64,000 nt of DNA from Tubulanus polymorphus (taxonomy: Eukaryota > Nemertea > Palaeonemertea > Tubulaniformes > Tubulanidae), in the NCBI RefSeq assembly GCF_964204645.1, contig NC_134033.1, positions 3,159,631 through 3,223,630 of the forward strand. The letters run 5' to 3'. Position 1 is the first letter of the stretch; every line of letters starts with the position of its first letter. The position numbers and the translations under genes were made by a program. Shown one piece after another: positions 46,101-58,480 of the stretch. Under the pieces are notes generated by a model. That model did not search any database. It saw nothing but the letters and a program-made list of their open reading frames with translations, and had not been told where the DNA came from.

Positions 46101-49100
46101 ATTATTTGTTTTTGTAGAGGCGTTTAGAGGTTTTCCGATTATCCGAGAACTGGAAATGCCGATGAACGGACTTCGCGGAATCAAACTGCAATTAACCGAT
46201 TTTCAACATTTAGAGGTTTGTACCCGATTGTTATTTCGTGTAAATTCGTTATTTGAAGAAACTTGACCGATGACGGATTACCCAGATCTGTCCCGAGGCT
46301 ATAGCTAGATTGGTTTTATAAACTAGTATTAACTTTACCCGGACGCTAACTCCATTCATTTTTAATTGACTTAACCCCCGGGTGAAAGTTGATACCACAG
46401 TTGCGAGTTAGAGTTAACTCTCAGTTAAAGTTAGTGCCGTTTTCAATGAGTTAACCTAGAGTCAAATCTTTACTCAGAACTGGACCCAGGAGTTTATGTG
46501 GCTATTTTGCATTGTTTTCATTTGTTTGATGTAAGCCCTTTTCAAATATTGACTACCCTATCTAGCAGCCATTTTCAGCTTTCTTCTTGCTTCAAAAAAA
46601 AAAATGTCCACTTTTCTGAAAAACTTGAAGTGAATTCTTGTATGAGAAGCAATTGTCCTTAGTCCACCGGATTTGAGCCAGGAAATCGTATTTTTCTCAA
46701 TTACCTGTTTTTTTTTCAGATTCTCGATTTATCGTACAATAATCTATCGAAGGACGACATTCTGCCGTTGGGACTTCTGCCGGTTTTGAAAGTTTTACAT
46801 CTGACCGGAAACGGTTTCAGTTCATTGCCGCCTGAATTAGCTAAACCACTTTACTTTATGGATAAAAATGAGGAGTAAGTGAAATATATCGAATATTCGC
46901 AAGAACTAAGATGTTGTTAGACTTGAGTTGTTAGATTGGTTATAGAACCAAAATGAGTTTAGACTGGTCTCAAGTTGTTAGATTGGTTATAGAACTAAAA
47001 TGAGCTTAGACTGGTCTTAAGTTGTTAGATTGGTTATAGAACCAAAACGAGCTTAGACTGGTCTTAAGTTGTTAGATTGGTAATAGAACCAAAATGAGCT
47101 TAGACTGGTCTTAAGTTGTTAGATTGGTTATAAAACCAAAATGAGCTTAGACTGGTCTCAAGTTGTTAGATTGGTTACAGAACCAAAATGAGCTTAGACT
47201 GGTCTTTAGTTATTAGATTGGTTATAGAACTAAAATGAGCTCAGACTGGTCTTAAGTTGTTAGATTGGTTATAAAACCAAAATGAGCTTAGACTGGTCTT
47301 AAGTTGTTAGATTGGTTATAGAACCAGAATGAACTTAGAATGATCTTAAGTAGCTTAGATTGGCTATAGAACTAAAATGTTCTCAGTCTAAGACTGGTCC
47401 TAAATCAAAACCATGGCAACTGGATATATCAGTTTCAAATTATCTTCGAAAACGTATTTTTCAGATTCCAGAGAATTCCGCGATTTCCGATGTTGGAAAT
47501 TTTCATGCTAGACGACAATCGATTATCGGATTATACGACATTCGCCGCCCTCGCCGGACTGAAAAAGTAAGTGCTGCCCCCTGGGTGAAAGTCCCTAGAT
47601 CATTCGTGTGTCTCGGAAAAAAAAAAGATTTTTTCCAAATCTCCGTTTTTGATTTTCTTCAGGTTGAAAGTTCTCAACTTACAAAAGAATGAAATCCACT
47701 CGGTGCCGCACCTGAAGGTCACCGAGTGCGATCACGTGACCGAGGCTTCGACCAACGGCGACAAACGCTCGAAACGATCGAGGTCAAGAACGCACACGAG
47801 CAGGACGAACTCGTCGAGACGTAGTTCGGCGAGAGCGCCCTCTAGTCCCGTGAAAGAATCGACGAATACGACGGATCCAGATAATCAGATCGCTCCGCAA
47901 CCTTCAGCAGGTGAGCAGACGCCATGGATCCGGTTCCTCCGTTGTATCCTAGGATTTACTAATTTCCATTGAGTTAACTATGAGTAAAATCTTGACTTGA
48001 ACAATTGAAATGAACTACAAACACCAGACATTAGACATTTTATCAGCTCACTTTAAAAAACTGATCGTCCATATTTCACTTGTGTTCAGCACGTCACCTT
48101 AGACATTTTCAATTGAAAATGTACTACAAAAAACATCAGATATTAGACATCTTATCAGTGCACTTCAAAGACTGATCGTCCACACTTCACATTGCAATGA
48201 AGAATATCTGTATCAGTTTACAGGGAGGCACCACTGACTTGGAAAACTGGGAATCAGAAAAAAATCAGGGAATTTGACAAATTTTACCAAAAACCTCGAA
48301 AACTCAGGGAATTCGGATAATGTTATTGACCGCGTGTTTCTTTATCAATACGTGATTCATTAAAAAATGAATGAACATTTTAAACCTAGAAACTTCTCTT
48401 ATTCACTGAGGGAGAATTTTGTGTAATCACATGGAAAAATCACGGAAAACTCAGAGGATTTGTAAATAGGTTGAAAGTAGCGCCACCCTGGTTTAGTTCC
48501 TACGTCCTACAATTCTATCGAGTATCCTCCAAACTCGTCTCATTCAATCCGATTAATTCCGCAGAAGATGTAACCGTCGCGAAATCGCTAGCAGACGTGC
48601 GACCGGGTGAACTAGACAGCGAGCGTAAAACGGACCGCGACGGCGTCAACACGGAAACCGGTACGTCCGTCATATCGGCGAGATTGAACAAAATGATCGG
48701 CGACGTCAGAGAGCCGTCGTTCCCGCCGTTCCCGGAATTACGATCGGTCGATCTCTCGTTCAACAAGGTAAGTAAAACTCGTCGGCTAGTCGCTGTAAAC
48801 AGCGTTTATATTAACCACTGAATGAATACGCGGTATAATGTACCCTCGATGTATTCTAAAAGGTTTAACTGTCACACCTATCAATCTGTGTGAATAGTTG
48901 TTTACTTACTGGTGTGGTTTTATGCCCTTCTGTACAAAGTTATTTCATATATCCTAACCCTTTCGGTGCGTCTACACCGCTGTGCGGTGTATGAATCGGT
49001 GATAGATTTTGCTAGTACACCGCACTGCGGTGTATTGATGTAATTAGTAATTAGTTTTTATCTCTATTGAAAGATGGCAACACCTGTCAAACATAATGAA

Positions 49101-52100
49101 ATACTATTAGCTAATGATACACCGCACCGCGGTGTAGATGCACTATAGTGGCATTCCCGTTATTCAACACACTACGGTGGAATTTTTCAAAATTTTCAAA
49201 TTATCTCCAGCACTATAGGGTATTGATTAGTCAGCACTGAAAGGGTTTATAATGGTAATAATGAATGTCCCACAAATGCCGCTCAAATTCTGAAAGAGTG
49301 CTTTAGAAGATCTTTTTAATCGCATGATTCTATTCTGAAGAACAATTCATTTCCTAGCAATTTTCAAACAAGGTGACGATTCCAATTTCAACGGTTCTCC
49401 CAGCTTCAAACAATCCTAGATCGGCTCGCCTGGTTTTTCAAACCGTTATTCACGGTATTTTCGTTTGTTGGGTTGTATTTTAGATCGAACATGAGGAAGG
49501 TTTACTGGCGACCGCCGGTTGGCCGATGTTATCGGAATTAGTCATCCACGACAACCCGTTAACGACGCGTAACAGCGGCGAACCACCGTTACTGAAACGT
49601 TTCTTACAGCAGCGACTCGGTATAGAGGTCGTCAGGTAGGTAACCCCGACCTCCCCGTAACCCCGCCACTTCCCCTTGCATCAGAACCCATTGTCTGTTA
49701 TAAATCCACTGCTGGGATCACGAAACACATGATGTCGTAACAAATTCAGCGTGTCTTAAAGAATTGTACATTTTCATCGAATTGAATTAAATTCCGCCCA
49801 AATATTTTCTCAGAAAAGTTGATGAATTTGACTGTAGTTTATTTAGCCTTGCTAAATTTAGAAAATTCATTAAGGACATACAAAGAAATTGCCAATCTTT
49901 AACTCCCCGCTGAGATTTTTATTAGCAATAAATGATCTACGAAGTTAACTCATACCATAACAATGTCTCTGTAAATAATGAATAGGAGATATGGACCCAG
50001 TTCCACAGTTCTGAGTTAAGATTAAACTCAGAGTAAACTAATTGAAAATGAACTAATTTTTACTCAGAGTTAACTCTAACTCGCAACCGTGGAACCGGGT
50101 CATGGGGTCTAAAACACACCCAATCGAATCGGGTGAAATATGCCCCAGGGTCCAGTTCCACAGTTCTGAGTTAAGATTGAACTCAGAGTTAACTCATTGA
50201 AAATGAACTAACTTTAATTCAGAGTCAACTCTTAACTCACAACTGTGGAACTGGGTCCAGAATATTCCGTGGTTAAAGGGTTAATGTTTAAACTCTTGAG
50301 GGTCAAATTCAACTGTGGGACTGAATCATGATCGACGAATGTTTGAAATTTTTCTGATCTTCTGCAGAAAGAGAATCGAATACGGTAAAAAGCCGCAGAT
50401 AGAAATCGCCGACGACCCCGTACGCAAAGTGAAAACGATCGTGCCAAAAGTACCGAAGGTTCCCGTCGACGTCCTACTCGCTTTAGAAGCAGCTCCGCGC
50501 ACGCCGCCGGGTACAGCGCCATCTACCGGACACGAACGGGAACGACAGTCGACCCCGCCGAAGAGTTCGACCCCGCTTCAGACGCGGGAGGCGAACGAGG
50601 AGGAGAGACACGAGACGAATAAGGAGGAAACATTAGCAGGAGATCCGTTCTTCATGACTCAACCGGTAAAAATTGAAAATAATTTTCCAGTCGTCTTTCA
50701 TTTTAGATGTGTTGATTTGATGCATCAGCCGCGGCCAGTTACCGGCATGCGCAGTCATGGATTAGATTTAAGACCAGTCCAAGACCATCTCGGTTCTATA
50801 ACCAATCCGACCACTTAAGACCAGTCTTAACTCATCTCGGTTCTATAGCCAATCTAACAACTTAAGACCAGTCTAAGTTCATTTTGCTTCTATAGCCAAT
50901 CTAACAACTTAAGACCAGTCTAAGTTCATTTTGCTTCTATAGCCAATCTAACAATTTAAGACCAGTCTAAGCTCATTTTGGTTCTATAGCCAATCTAACA
51001 ACTTAACCACCAGTCTGAGACCATATTTGTTCTATAAACTATAGATGTCCGGTTTCACAAAGCAAAACTTGAATGAGGTTTCGGATCCGTTTTCTATTCT
51101 TATCGTCTCGTTCGTTTGTTAGGCCGATCAAGAAGCTGAAAAATCCGAGGAGCCCCGACAACAACAGAGAGTGCCGGTACCCCCGGCGGTCGCTAAGGAT
51201 ACGCGAAAGAAGCACAGACGACGTAAAGGGGTCGAAACTAGGTATAAAGGTTACGAGGATTTGTTGGACGTCGACGCTGATGACGAAGACGACACAGTTT
51301 TACCAAAAGGTAAATAGACGAAATATTCTCGCGAGTCCGAGCTCGTGATGGCATAATATGGAAGACATTTTTACGTCGGAATGTCGGCCGTCAAGAACTG
51401 AGCTTGGTTTGACATTCACGTTGGGCGGGGTTACTCAGCAAATGCCAGATCGGACTAACTTCGATATCTCTTAATCCTAGTTGCCGCCAAAATTGGCAGT
51501 GATTTAACGTTAAAAATAGTAGCTTAACCCTTTCAGTGCTGACTAATCAATACCCTATAGTGCTGGAGATAATTTGAAAATTTTGAAAAATTCCGCCCTA
51601 GTGTGTTGAATAACGGGAATACCGCTATAAGTGCTTATACACCGCGGCGCAGTGTATCGTTAGTTACTAGTATTTCACTATGTTTGACAGGTGCTGCCGT
51701 CATTCAATAGAGATAAAAAATAATTACTTATTATATCAATACACCACAATGCGGTGTACTAGCAAAATCTTTCACAGATTCATACACCACACTGCTGTGT
51801 AGACGCACTGAAAGGGTTAATTGAAAATGAACTATGATTATTTTGAGAGTATTTTGATATTTTTGGGAGTAGTTGAGCCGTTAAAAAGCATAGAAACTAT
51901 TCTCAAATAGTAGTCGTAGTCAGGTCCGAGAAACATCAGGAAAAGGACCTTTTTTCTGACGTAAGAAACATTGGTTTGATCGAAAATGAACTGTAAATCA
52001 TTCGTATTTTAAGAGGATTTTGATATTTTTGAGATCAGTAGTTTAGATAGAGAAATAACTGCTCTCAAAAAGTCATCGTAGTCAGGTCTACAACTCGAAC

Positions 52101-54561
52101 CGATTTCTATTGTAGACATGCAGGGAAGTGTGAGGGCGCTACAGTATACGCTGAATCATCCGTTAATGTTCCGCGATCCGGTTCAAGATTTACACATTCC
52201 TCAACCTCCGTATCAGAAATACAACAAAAAGGTAACGGCAACGATAATCAAAACAACCGCTAAAAACAAATCCGATCATAGCGAGTAGAAAAATCATTCA
52301 TTCAGAATCACGTAGTGTCAATTACTCCTCAGAAAATTCAAGGCGAAATCCGCGTTCATCGCGATACCGAATAGCTCATTTGCTGTTTATTTCCATGCGT
52401 TACAAGTTTTGATGAGGTGGGCCACGAAAATTGTGTCCTTTTGCCCCCCCCCCCCCGAAATTCATCCAAACTTACTTGGATTTGATGTGAGCGCTCAGAT
52501 CTGTCATGTTTACACTCGATATACTCGAGAAATGGAAATAGGCATTGGCGTTGGAAATTCAGCCGCGAAAGCCACAGCAATAATTTACTGAATGACGTTT
52601 CTTTTTCTTTGAATACCACGTTTTTGAAGCAATTAAGTAAATTCGCCGCGGCAATATTTACAATCTGTCCAAAATCGGCATTTAGCCTCGGCAATCAAAA
52701 ATTGCTTCCAACACCCCTGATAGGAGGAAGTGCCGGGGCGGATTTGGGCAGCTTGAGGAGTAATAGGCAGGGTGGATGCAGCTTGAGTGCTAATGGGTTA
52801 GACAGCTGTAATTGTTTTTCCTTACGTTTAGTGTAGAATCCTTCCACCTATCTTCAGAATTTATTTGAAACTGAAAGGATTCCACCTGCAGAAGAAAAAA
52901 CAATAACAGATGTTTGAATTGATTTTGTGGGTTTGTCTCAATGCGAGTATTCTGTCTTTGCCTAATCTAAATGTTTTTGAGTACGAGAGAAAATTTGACG
53001 ACCGATTTCCAGCGATTAACGTCGAGTGTATATATTCTATAGATGGTGATGCCGCCGGCGCCGGAGAACAAAACCAAGTCGGAGCGCGTGAAAGCCGTTC
53101 TACGGGAAGTCGAGGAACGGCAGACGATCGTCGAGGCTCCGCTTCCCGTCGTGTTGAAACAACGCAAAAAATATACGAAAGATTTCCCGGAAGCCGACAA
53201 ACTTTTACAACAGGTATTTCGAGAGAAAAAAAATCTAATCCATTTTCAAGCCTTCTTCAATTTTCTCTTTCATAAAATTCTTAGAAATATTTGAACTATC
53301 TTTACTAGGGTTCCTACGACTCCTTGATTCCTTAAAAACTCCTTTTAAGCAGAAAATGTCTTAAAAAGTGCTTGAAACTCCTTCAATCCAAGCAAAATGT
53401 CAGAAATTCCTTTAAAACTCCTTCAATTTTGGGAAATAGGCAACTTGCAGTAGACTAAACCTAAATCCATACTGTTTGGAACCAGGTTCTTTTTGTTACT
53501 CAATTAGGTGGTTACCTAGTAAGAGTTTATTAGTGTACTACAGAATGCCCAAAACCGAGTTTAGGCAAAGTGAAGGAAAAATAAATTTGCTGACAAAACC
53601 AGTCAAGTAATTGGGGTATAAAAGTGATGCAGACGCTCCCTTGGAATATGACATTTTCTCCTTGAAAACTCCTAATATCCAGGAATGACTGATCTGTAGG
53701 GACCCTGTATATCCAGGAATGACTGATCGGTAGGGGTCCTGTATATCTAGGATTGACTGATCTATAGGGACCCTGTAAATTGTCTTTCTACAAATTCAAA
53801 ATTATCTATAATTTTCAAACTGTCGTTCAGCTCGGTGAACAGATAACACTTGACTAAACTACGGCAAGTATTTCATCTAATTCTTTCACGTTTATTCTAT
53901 TTCATTCTGGTTCATATTTAGGTTCATTCTTCAAATGTTGTGGTTCGTATTTTCATCAGTTCGTTTTCAGCTTTTTTTCTTCAAAACTTTCTCTCTGTTT
54001 CAAAAAATTTCTGAATGTGGCTTTTTATACGTATTTGAGTCACTGGTATTCATTTATTAGTCTGCAGTCTGGACCCTGCAACCCCTCAGCCTGGGATGGA
54101 TTGGACCCGGCATTCCTTCAAATATTAGATATTTTATCAGCCAATCGCCTACACTTCACATGTGTTCAGTGCTTCACCCGAGACATTTTTAATTGAAAAT
54201 GAACTACAAACACCAGACATTAGACATTTTATCAGCACACTTTCAAAAACTGATCGTCCACACTTCACATAAATGATGAAAGTCAGAAGGGGTGGCTGTA
54301 CCAGGCTGTAGATTGATGCGTGCATGAGAATCACATCTCACAGCTAAGGAACTTTATCCAAAGTCACATCGAAGTCATAATCATTGAACAACTCAACCCC
54401 TTATTGACTGTTTTATGACTTCTTATTATTTTCAGATTCAGAAGAAATACAACGATGTCAGATTTGATTCATTGGCAGACGCAGAGGAAGTCAGATCATT
54501 AATACATAATACAATCAGTGATGTGCGGAAAAATGCTCAGAAATTAGAACTCCATGCCTAG
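43113..54561 (+). CDS. XRRA1: XRRA1, LRR protein, complete in 14 exons
   Basis: Exons: 43113-43218, 44371-44579, 45492-45636, 46118-46215, 46720-46874, 47465-47566, 47663-47910, 48565-48767, 49484-49635, 50368-50665, 51123-51309, 52116-52231, 53043-53213, 54436-54561. All joins keep frame with GT-AG sites; total 771 aa, close to the vertebrate protein. Diagnostic strings: GIKYDDGSATFAINCFPVR at the start, DPSDLCSVNIVGKEL, DNVAYVNAAENYLPL, LRR motifs LEILDLSYNNLSKDDILPLG and LKVLHLTGNGFSSLPPE, SVDLSFNK, and SVRALQYTLNHPLMFRDPV near the C-terminus. LRRs occupy roughly 118-300, interrupted by a Ser/Arg-rich insert (exon 7). The donor after exon 2 is chosen as TTA|gtaggt to keep the known DGxFL-MKxxC join. 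XRRA1 is named for an X-ray response phenotype; its biochemical role is unclear. Introns hold many MITEs and SINEs. Confidence 0.95.
43385..43655. mobile_element. tRNA-like SINE, family 2 (copy 2), XRRA1 intron 1
   Basis: Same layout as 15456-15790: cagggattcgaacctggatg at the left (minus), a body with gctaaaataaaacaggattt, and gggttcgaatccctgccgag at the right. Confidence 0.65.
43921..43990. mobile_element. Family E MITE fragment, XRRA1 intron 1
   Basis: The right end only: accgcagtgcagtgtactag ... gtgtagacgcactaaaaggg followed by TTAA. Confidence 0.6.
44785..44960 (+). mobile_element. SINE family 1, diverged copy, XRRA1 intron 2
   Basis: gggtctagaggacccag ... gggttagggttaggattag ... gagctcgatggtctagtgg; the B-box part is not clear. 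It is followed by a complete copy at 45038. Confidence 0.6.
45038..45290 (+). mobile_element. SINE family 1 (copy 3), XRRA1 intron 2
   Basis: Complete: gggtccagagggtcc, taagggtaagg-like body, gagctcggtggtctagtggg A-box region and cccgggttcgagtctctc B-box region. Confidence 0.8.
45731..45979. mobile_element. Family E piggyBac-like MITE, XRRA1 intron 3
   Basis: Left end diverged (gggtttctgtgcgtctacac), right end agcactgaaaggg. It contains accgcagtgcggtgt and the shared 'tttctctattgaaagatgg' core. A right-end fragment follows at 46008-46083. Confidence 0.75.
46389..46488. mobile_element. Family B MITE (copy 3), XRRA1 intron 4
   Basis: gataccacagttgcgagtta ... tcaatgagttaacctagag ... tactcagaactggaccc; a diverged palindromic copy. 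Confidence 0.65.
46908..47420. repeat. 47-bp satellite grown from a family A MITE, XRRA1 intron 5
   Basis: About nine head-to-tail units of ttaagttgttagattggtta + tagaaccaaaatgagcttag + actggtc. The unit is the interior of the family-A MITE (compare ttagattggctatagaacta at 4850). The right MITE-like end is near 47380-47410 (agtctaagactggtcctaa, ccatggcaactgg). Confidence 0.85.
48000..48190. repeat. Family C repeat, XRRA1 intron 7
   Basis: acaaacaccagacattagac, tttatcagctcac and actgatcgtccatatttcac, occurring twice; inverse of 9838-10320. Confidence 0.65.
48958..49245. mobile_element. Family E piggyBac-like MITE, XRRA1 intron 8
   Basis: A full-length copy: ccctttcggtgcgtctacac at the left, agtcagcactgaaaggg at the right, with three internal ACACCGCxxTGCGGTGT-type palindromes. 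Confidence 0.85.
49993..50101. mobile_element. Family B MITE (copy 4), XRRA1 intron 9
   Basis: ggacccagttccacagttct ... ctcgcaaccgtggaaccggg. Another copy lies 47 bp downstream. Confidence 0.8.
50148..50258. mobile_element. Family B MITE (copy 5), XRRA1 intron 9
   Basis: gggtccagttccacagttct ... tcacaactgtggaactgggt; nearly perfect inverted termini. Confidence 0.85.
50735..51050. repeat. Expanded family A MITE, XRRA1 intron 10
   Basis: The left end (cggccagttaccggcatgcg) is followed by about five units of ttctatagccaatctaacaa + cttaagaccagtctaagttc. The unit is the inverse of the 47-bp satellite in intron 5. Confidence 0.8.
51528..51816. mobile_element. Family E piggyBac-like MITE with TTAA flanks, XRRA1 intron 11
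   Basis: The best-preserved copy: TTAA (51524-51527), ccctttcagtgctgactaat, ..., gtgtagacgcactgaaaggg, TTAA (51817-51820). The TTAA duplication and CCCTTT terminus are the hallmarks of piggyBac-type elements. 289 bp, non-coding. Confidence 0.85.
53307..53772. mobile_element. TIR element CAGGGTCC, second copy, XRRA1 intron 13
   Basis: Left ctagggttcctacgactcc, right gatctgtagggaccctgt. The right end is repeated three times in tandem (unit about 47 bp, 'aggaatgactgatc'). Related to 1391-1828. Confidence 0.6.
54120..54275. repeat. Family C repeat, XRRA1 intron 13
   Basis: cttcacatgtgttcagtgc, tttaattgaaaatgaactac, accagacattagacatttta and aaactgatcgtccacacttc, as in 48000-48190. Confidence 0.65.
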
Positions 54562-54850
54562 TTCTTAACCTACCGAGCTGCCTAGTTCTTAACCTACTGA
54601 GCTGACTAGTTCTTACCCGACCGAGCTGCCTAGTTCTTAACCTATGAAGCTGCCTAGCTCCCTTCTGAGCAGCCTAGCTCTTAACCTACAGAGCTGCCTA
54701 ATATTTACGGGACTAAGCTCCTAGTTCTAGCCCTTCTGAGCAGCCTAGCTCTTACCCTGCAGAGCTGCCTAGTTCTTTAACCTAAGAAGCTGCTTAGCTG
54801 TCCTCCAACCTAGCGAGCTAGCAAGCTGCCTAGCCCTTACCCAGCTACCG
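54555..54850. repeat. 24-bp minisatellite starting at the XRRA1 stop codon
   Basis: Units of gcctagttcttaacctaccgagct with many variants, about 12 copies. The first unit contains the XRRA1 TAG (54559-54561), so the array forms the start of the 3'UTR. Confidence 0.85.
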
Positions 54851-54919
54851 AAATTCAGCAATTTTATAGATTTCATTCCTTATGTATAAAAACTCTATGG
54901 GTGAAAGCAGCAGGATCAA

Positions 54920-54925
54920 AATAAA
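54920..54925 (+). promoter_or_regulatory. Candidate poly(A) signal of XRRA1
   Basis: AATAAA about 360 bp past the stop. Another is near 56098, so a longer 3'UTR is possible. Confidence 0.4.
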
Positions 54926-55489
54926 CTTAGCCCTGTTGTTAATCTATGCATGCAATACGTAATTCCGTCCAAATACAGAAACCTCAATCTGATTATTATT
55001 CGTGATTATTGATTATATTGTTAATTCTATTCTATACTCTGATTTTTCTGTTATATTCTAATTATAGAGATTTATTTATACCTCGTCTATTCGTAAATGT
55101 GAGTGATGATATTTAAATCGATCGTTTGTTGTTGATATTTATGTAATAATTATTTGTAAATGAAAATTAATTTCTACCGTACGCGAAAATCTTTGTGATC
55201 ATTGTTTATCCACAGCAGACGACATTGTGTCATTTTAACAGGTTACAGTGTTCAAGGACGAATCTAGGATTCCTTGAAGGAGATCGGCCCGACAATCGAA
55301 ATGGACACTTGATTTGAAAAGGGCAGATTTGGCAATGCGTGGGCCGCTAGCACGAAAATTGTTCTGGGCTTCAGGCGGCCCTCTGGAAATGTAGGACAAG
55401 AGTCGCAAGGAAAATTTAGGACAAAAAACCGGGCTGCCAACATCTAAAATGTGCTATCGGTAACAAACTGAATTTTTTTCAGTAACATT

Positions 55490-55985
55490 TCATTGAAATG
55501 TTAAAATTAATCAGTAATCAATGGGGTAAGACCCTCGGTAACATCTTTCACATATCTATTCAAATTAATCAGTAATCAACAGTAAGACCCTCAGTAACAT
55601 CTTTCATATTAGTGTTCAAATTAATCAGTAATCAACAGTAAGACCCTCGGTAACATCTTTCACATATCTATTCAAATTAATCAGTAATCAAGGGGGTAAG
55701 ACCCTCAGCAACGTCTTGCATATTTCTGTTCAAATCAATCAGTAATCAACAGTAAAACCCTCAGTAACATCTTTCATATTAGTGTTCAAATTAATCAGTA
55801 ATCAACAGTAAGACCTTCAGTAACATCTTTCATATTTCTGTTCCAATTAATCAGTAATCAACAGTAAGACCCTCAGTAACATCTTTCATATTTCTGTTGG
55901 CCTACAAATTCACCAGTAATCAAGGGGGTAAGACCCTCAGCAATGTCTTGCATATTTCTGTACGCATCGAACAAATCAATCAGTA
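55490..55985. repeat. 55-60-bp minisatellite downstream of XRRA1
   Basis: About eight units: aaattaatcagtaatcaaca + gtaagaccctcagtaacatc + tttcatatttctgttc, with 'gggggtaag' variants. Confidence 0.9.
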
Positions 55986-58480
55986 TTTCTCGTTATTGAA
56001 CGGTCACAAACACTGAAAATCAGAAGCAGTTGACAGCTCTGCTTACACGTTTGCTGAATCCTAAAAACTAGATACCTCAAACAAACGTCCAAAAACAAAA
56101 TAAAGAAATGATGTGTTTTTTGTGTAGGTTAGATTGGACTGTCGTTTATTTCATACATTACACTGTACAATATACTGTTTATATATATATATATATATAA
56201 CACAGATTAATGAACTATCTTTTAATAGATTATACCTCTTTATACCTCCCTTATACGAGCGAGGTTACTACCTCTTTACTCATGCATACAATACACACGC
56301 ACTCGCGTCACTCACAAGATACCTCGCTAACAACCTCCTCATTCAAACTCGGTATATATTTACATAAATAGTTCTACCCTCACACTCCCTCGCAGCCCCT
56401 ATCCCCTCCCTCCCCCCTCCCCCAGCTTCTGTTGATTATAAGTGCACCGTGAAGCGAAGTCGAAGATCGTAAATATTCGTATTTGAAAATAAAATCAGTT
56501 TTCGTGGTCTCGAAACCATTCTTGTGTCGATCTAAAGCCTGGAACCCGCAACCATTCAGACATTCGCCATTGCAACTGTCGTTTCATTTCTCTTCAAGAT
56601 AATCGGGACAAAAACCAAAATTTGACTGAAAATATGTCTAACATAATAGAGGGGGTGAAGTCCTGTGAAATTTGGACGACCAAAAAATTGTTAAGACTGG
56701 CGATTATTACCGGTAAGTTTAGAATGTTCGACAGGTGCAGGATCCAGGCTGCAGATTGATATTTATGTTAAGACGAACTCAGGTTTTTACCGACTGGAAA
56801 CTAAAACTCGAGAAGACAGTTTTTAAAATTTGGCAGTTAATTCTGTGGCATCTCATCATAGTTACGGCGATGGTGATTAGTTTGATAAACGGCTCGGGAC
56901 CGGTCGCTGAAAAGTCAGTTAAAATCATTCGACGTTAACCGACTTTTGAGCGACGAGGCACTAGGTCCCGAGTTTTGCGCTCGGAGTAACCTCTTCACTT
57001 AGAATTTGTTGATTTTCAAAGACATTTCATTGGAGAGTGATCTTTATGATTTCAGCTGGATAAGTGCGTAAAAGTCGTCCGCAATGTCCCTAAGTTAATC
57101 AAACTCCATTGACTACATTTATCGCCATATTATAAACCAGCAATGCAGAAAACCCGTTATCGCAGCTTTGCAGCTATTTTCGATACTTTTTTTTTCTGTT
57201 TGACAAGTTTACTATTTCTAAGCTCGAATGCGAAGGGCGCAGCGATGCAGAAAACCCGTTATCGCTATATGTGTCGAATATGTTTAATTTTAAGTGAAAT
57301 CAAGCCATATCATGCAGAACCAGGTCCTTTCGATTTTCGTTAAGAAATGATGTTTTTTTTTTTCTAACTCACAATGTGCCTTCATAGTTGCTTTAATCGT
57401 GATTTCCTAATTAGAATCGAGAAAAACTTAATACACGGCACGAAAAAAAGCGGCGATCGATTTCTCTAAATAATACATTTTCAACAACAAAACACATTAT
57501 CATCGAATTTTCACATACACCGAAATAGGATCCATACGTATAAAAAACTGCGCGACTAGGGTACGATTTCGTGAAAAAGTTTCAGCTTCAAAACGGTTAA
57601 GTTTGAATTTGTTGTTTGTCCTCATCGGAAACATTAAGTGACCAAAATACAGAAACCCTTGCCCAACTTAGAGATGGATAACTACGATTTCACACGAACT
57701 TCGGACGAACTAACTTTTTAAGATTTTTCCAATTGTTGACTCGGATTTCTGTTTACCTTGTTTACCAATTTGGTTGGTGTCAGTTTGTCCGTTTACTGAC
57801 TACTAAACTGAAAATTTTCGTTTTAACTTTTTCACGGAACTGGACCCCGGCGAATGGAGATATCGTACTGGTAACAAAGCTGTCGTTTGGGGAGGGGCGA
57901 TCAAGCTAATTTAGGGCACAAGTTTAATAAACGTTTATAGATATTATATATTATCATATTTACATGAAAGATGTTTTTTAAAAACTATTCTGTCTTAGCT
58001 TCGAGGAACGCCGACGCGTCCATTTACGCTTAATGAGCAAAGATGAGAAATTCTATTTAAAAAAGAAGTTACATTTGATATGTGAATTGCTGCCTTATTA
58101 ACATCTATTATTACGTGATTAATTAAAAGATAAATCAGAGGCTTCGGTTTCAGGAAAGAGCTCGAAATGGTTGTTTCTTATTCGCTGTCCTCGAAATTAT
58201 GAACTAACGTACTATAGCGCTTACACCAAAATTCTAACTGCTTTAATTGTTGTCACTGGTCACCTACCGATCTCAACCCTACGAGATGCGAGCGCAACCA
58301 TTCCGTAAAACCGGGCCCTGAATGAATAACTGTGGTTAAAAAAAAAACAGACGAACACCTATCTTGGACGAACTCAATCAAAACGGTTTTCAAAGCCAGT
58401 TTCTGATAACGAGGGACCTTAAATTGGTTGCATTCAATGGGTCAAATGAATATTTGAAGTCACGAACAATAAAGCATTAA
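55986..58480. other. Non-coding, possibly 3'UTR of converging transcripts
   Basis: AATAAA on the plus strand near 56098 and on the minus strand near 56145 suggest convergent gene ends. A 110-codon-scale open frame is absent. A two-copy phrase gcagaaaacccgttatcgc occurs at 57144 and 57247. No gene seen. Confidence 0.4.
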
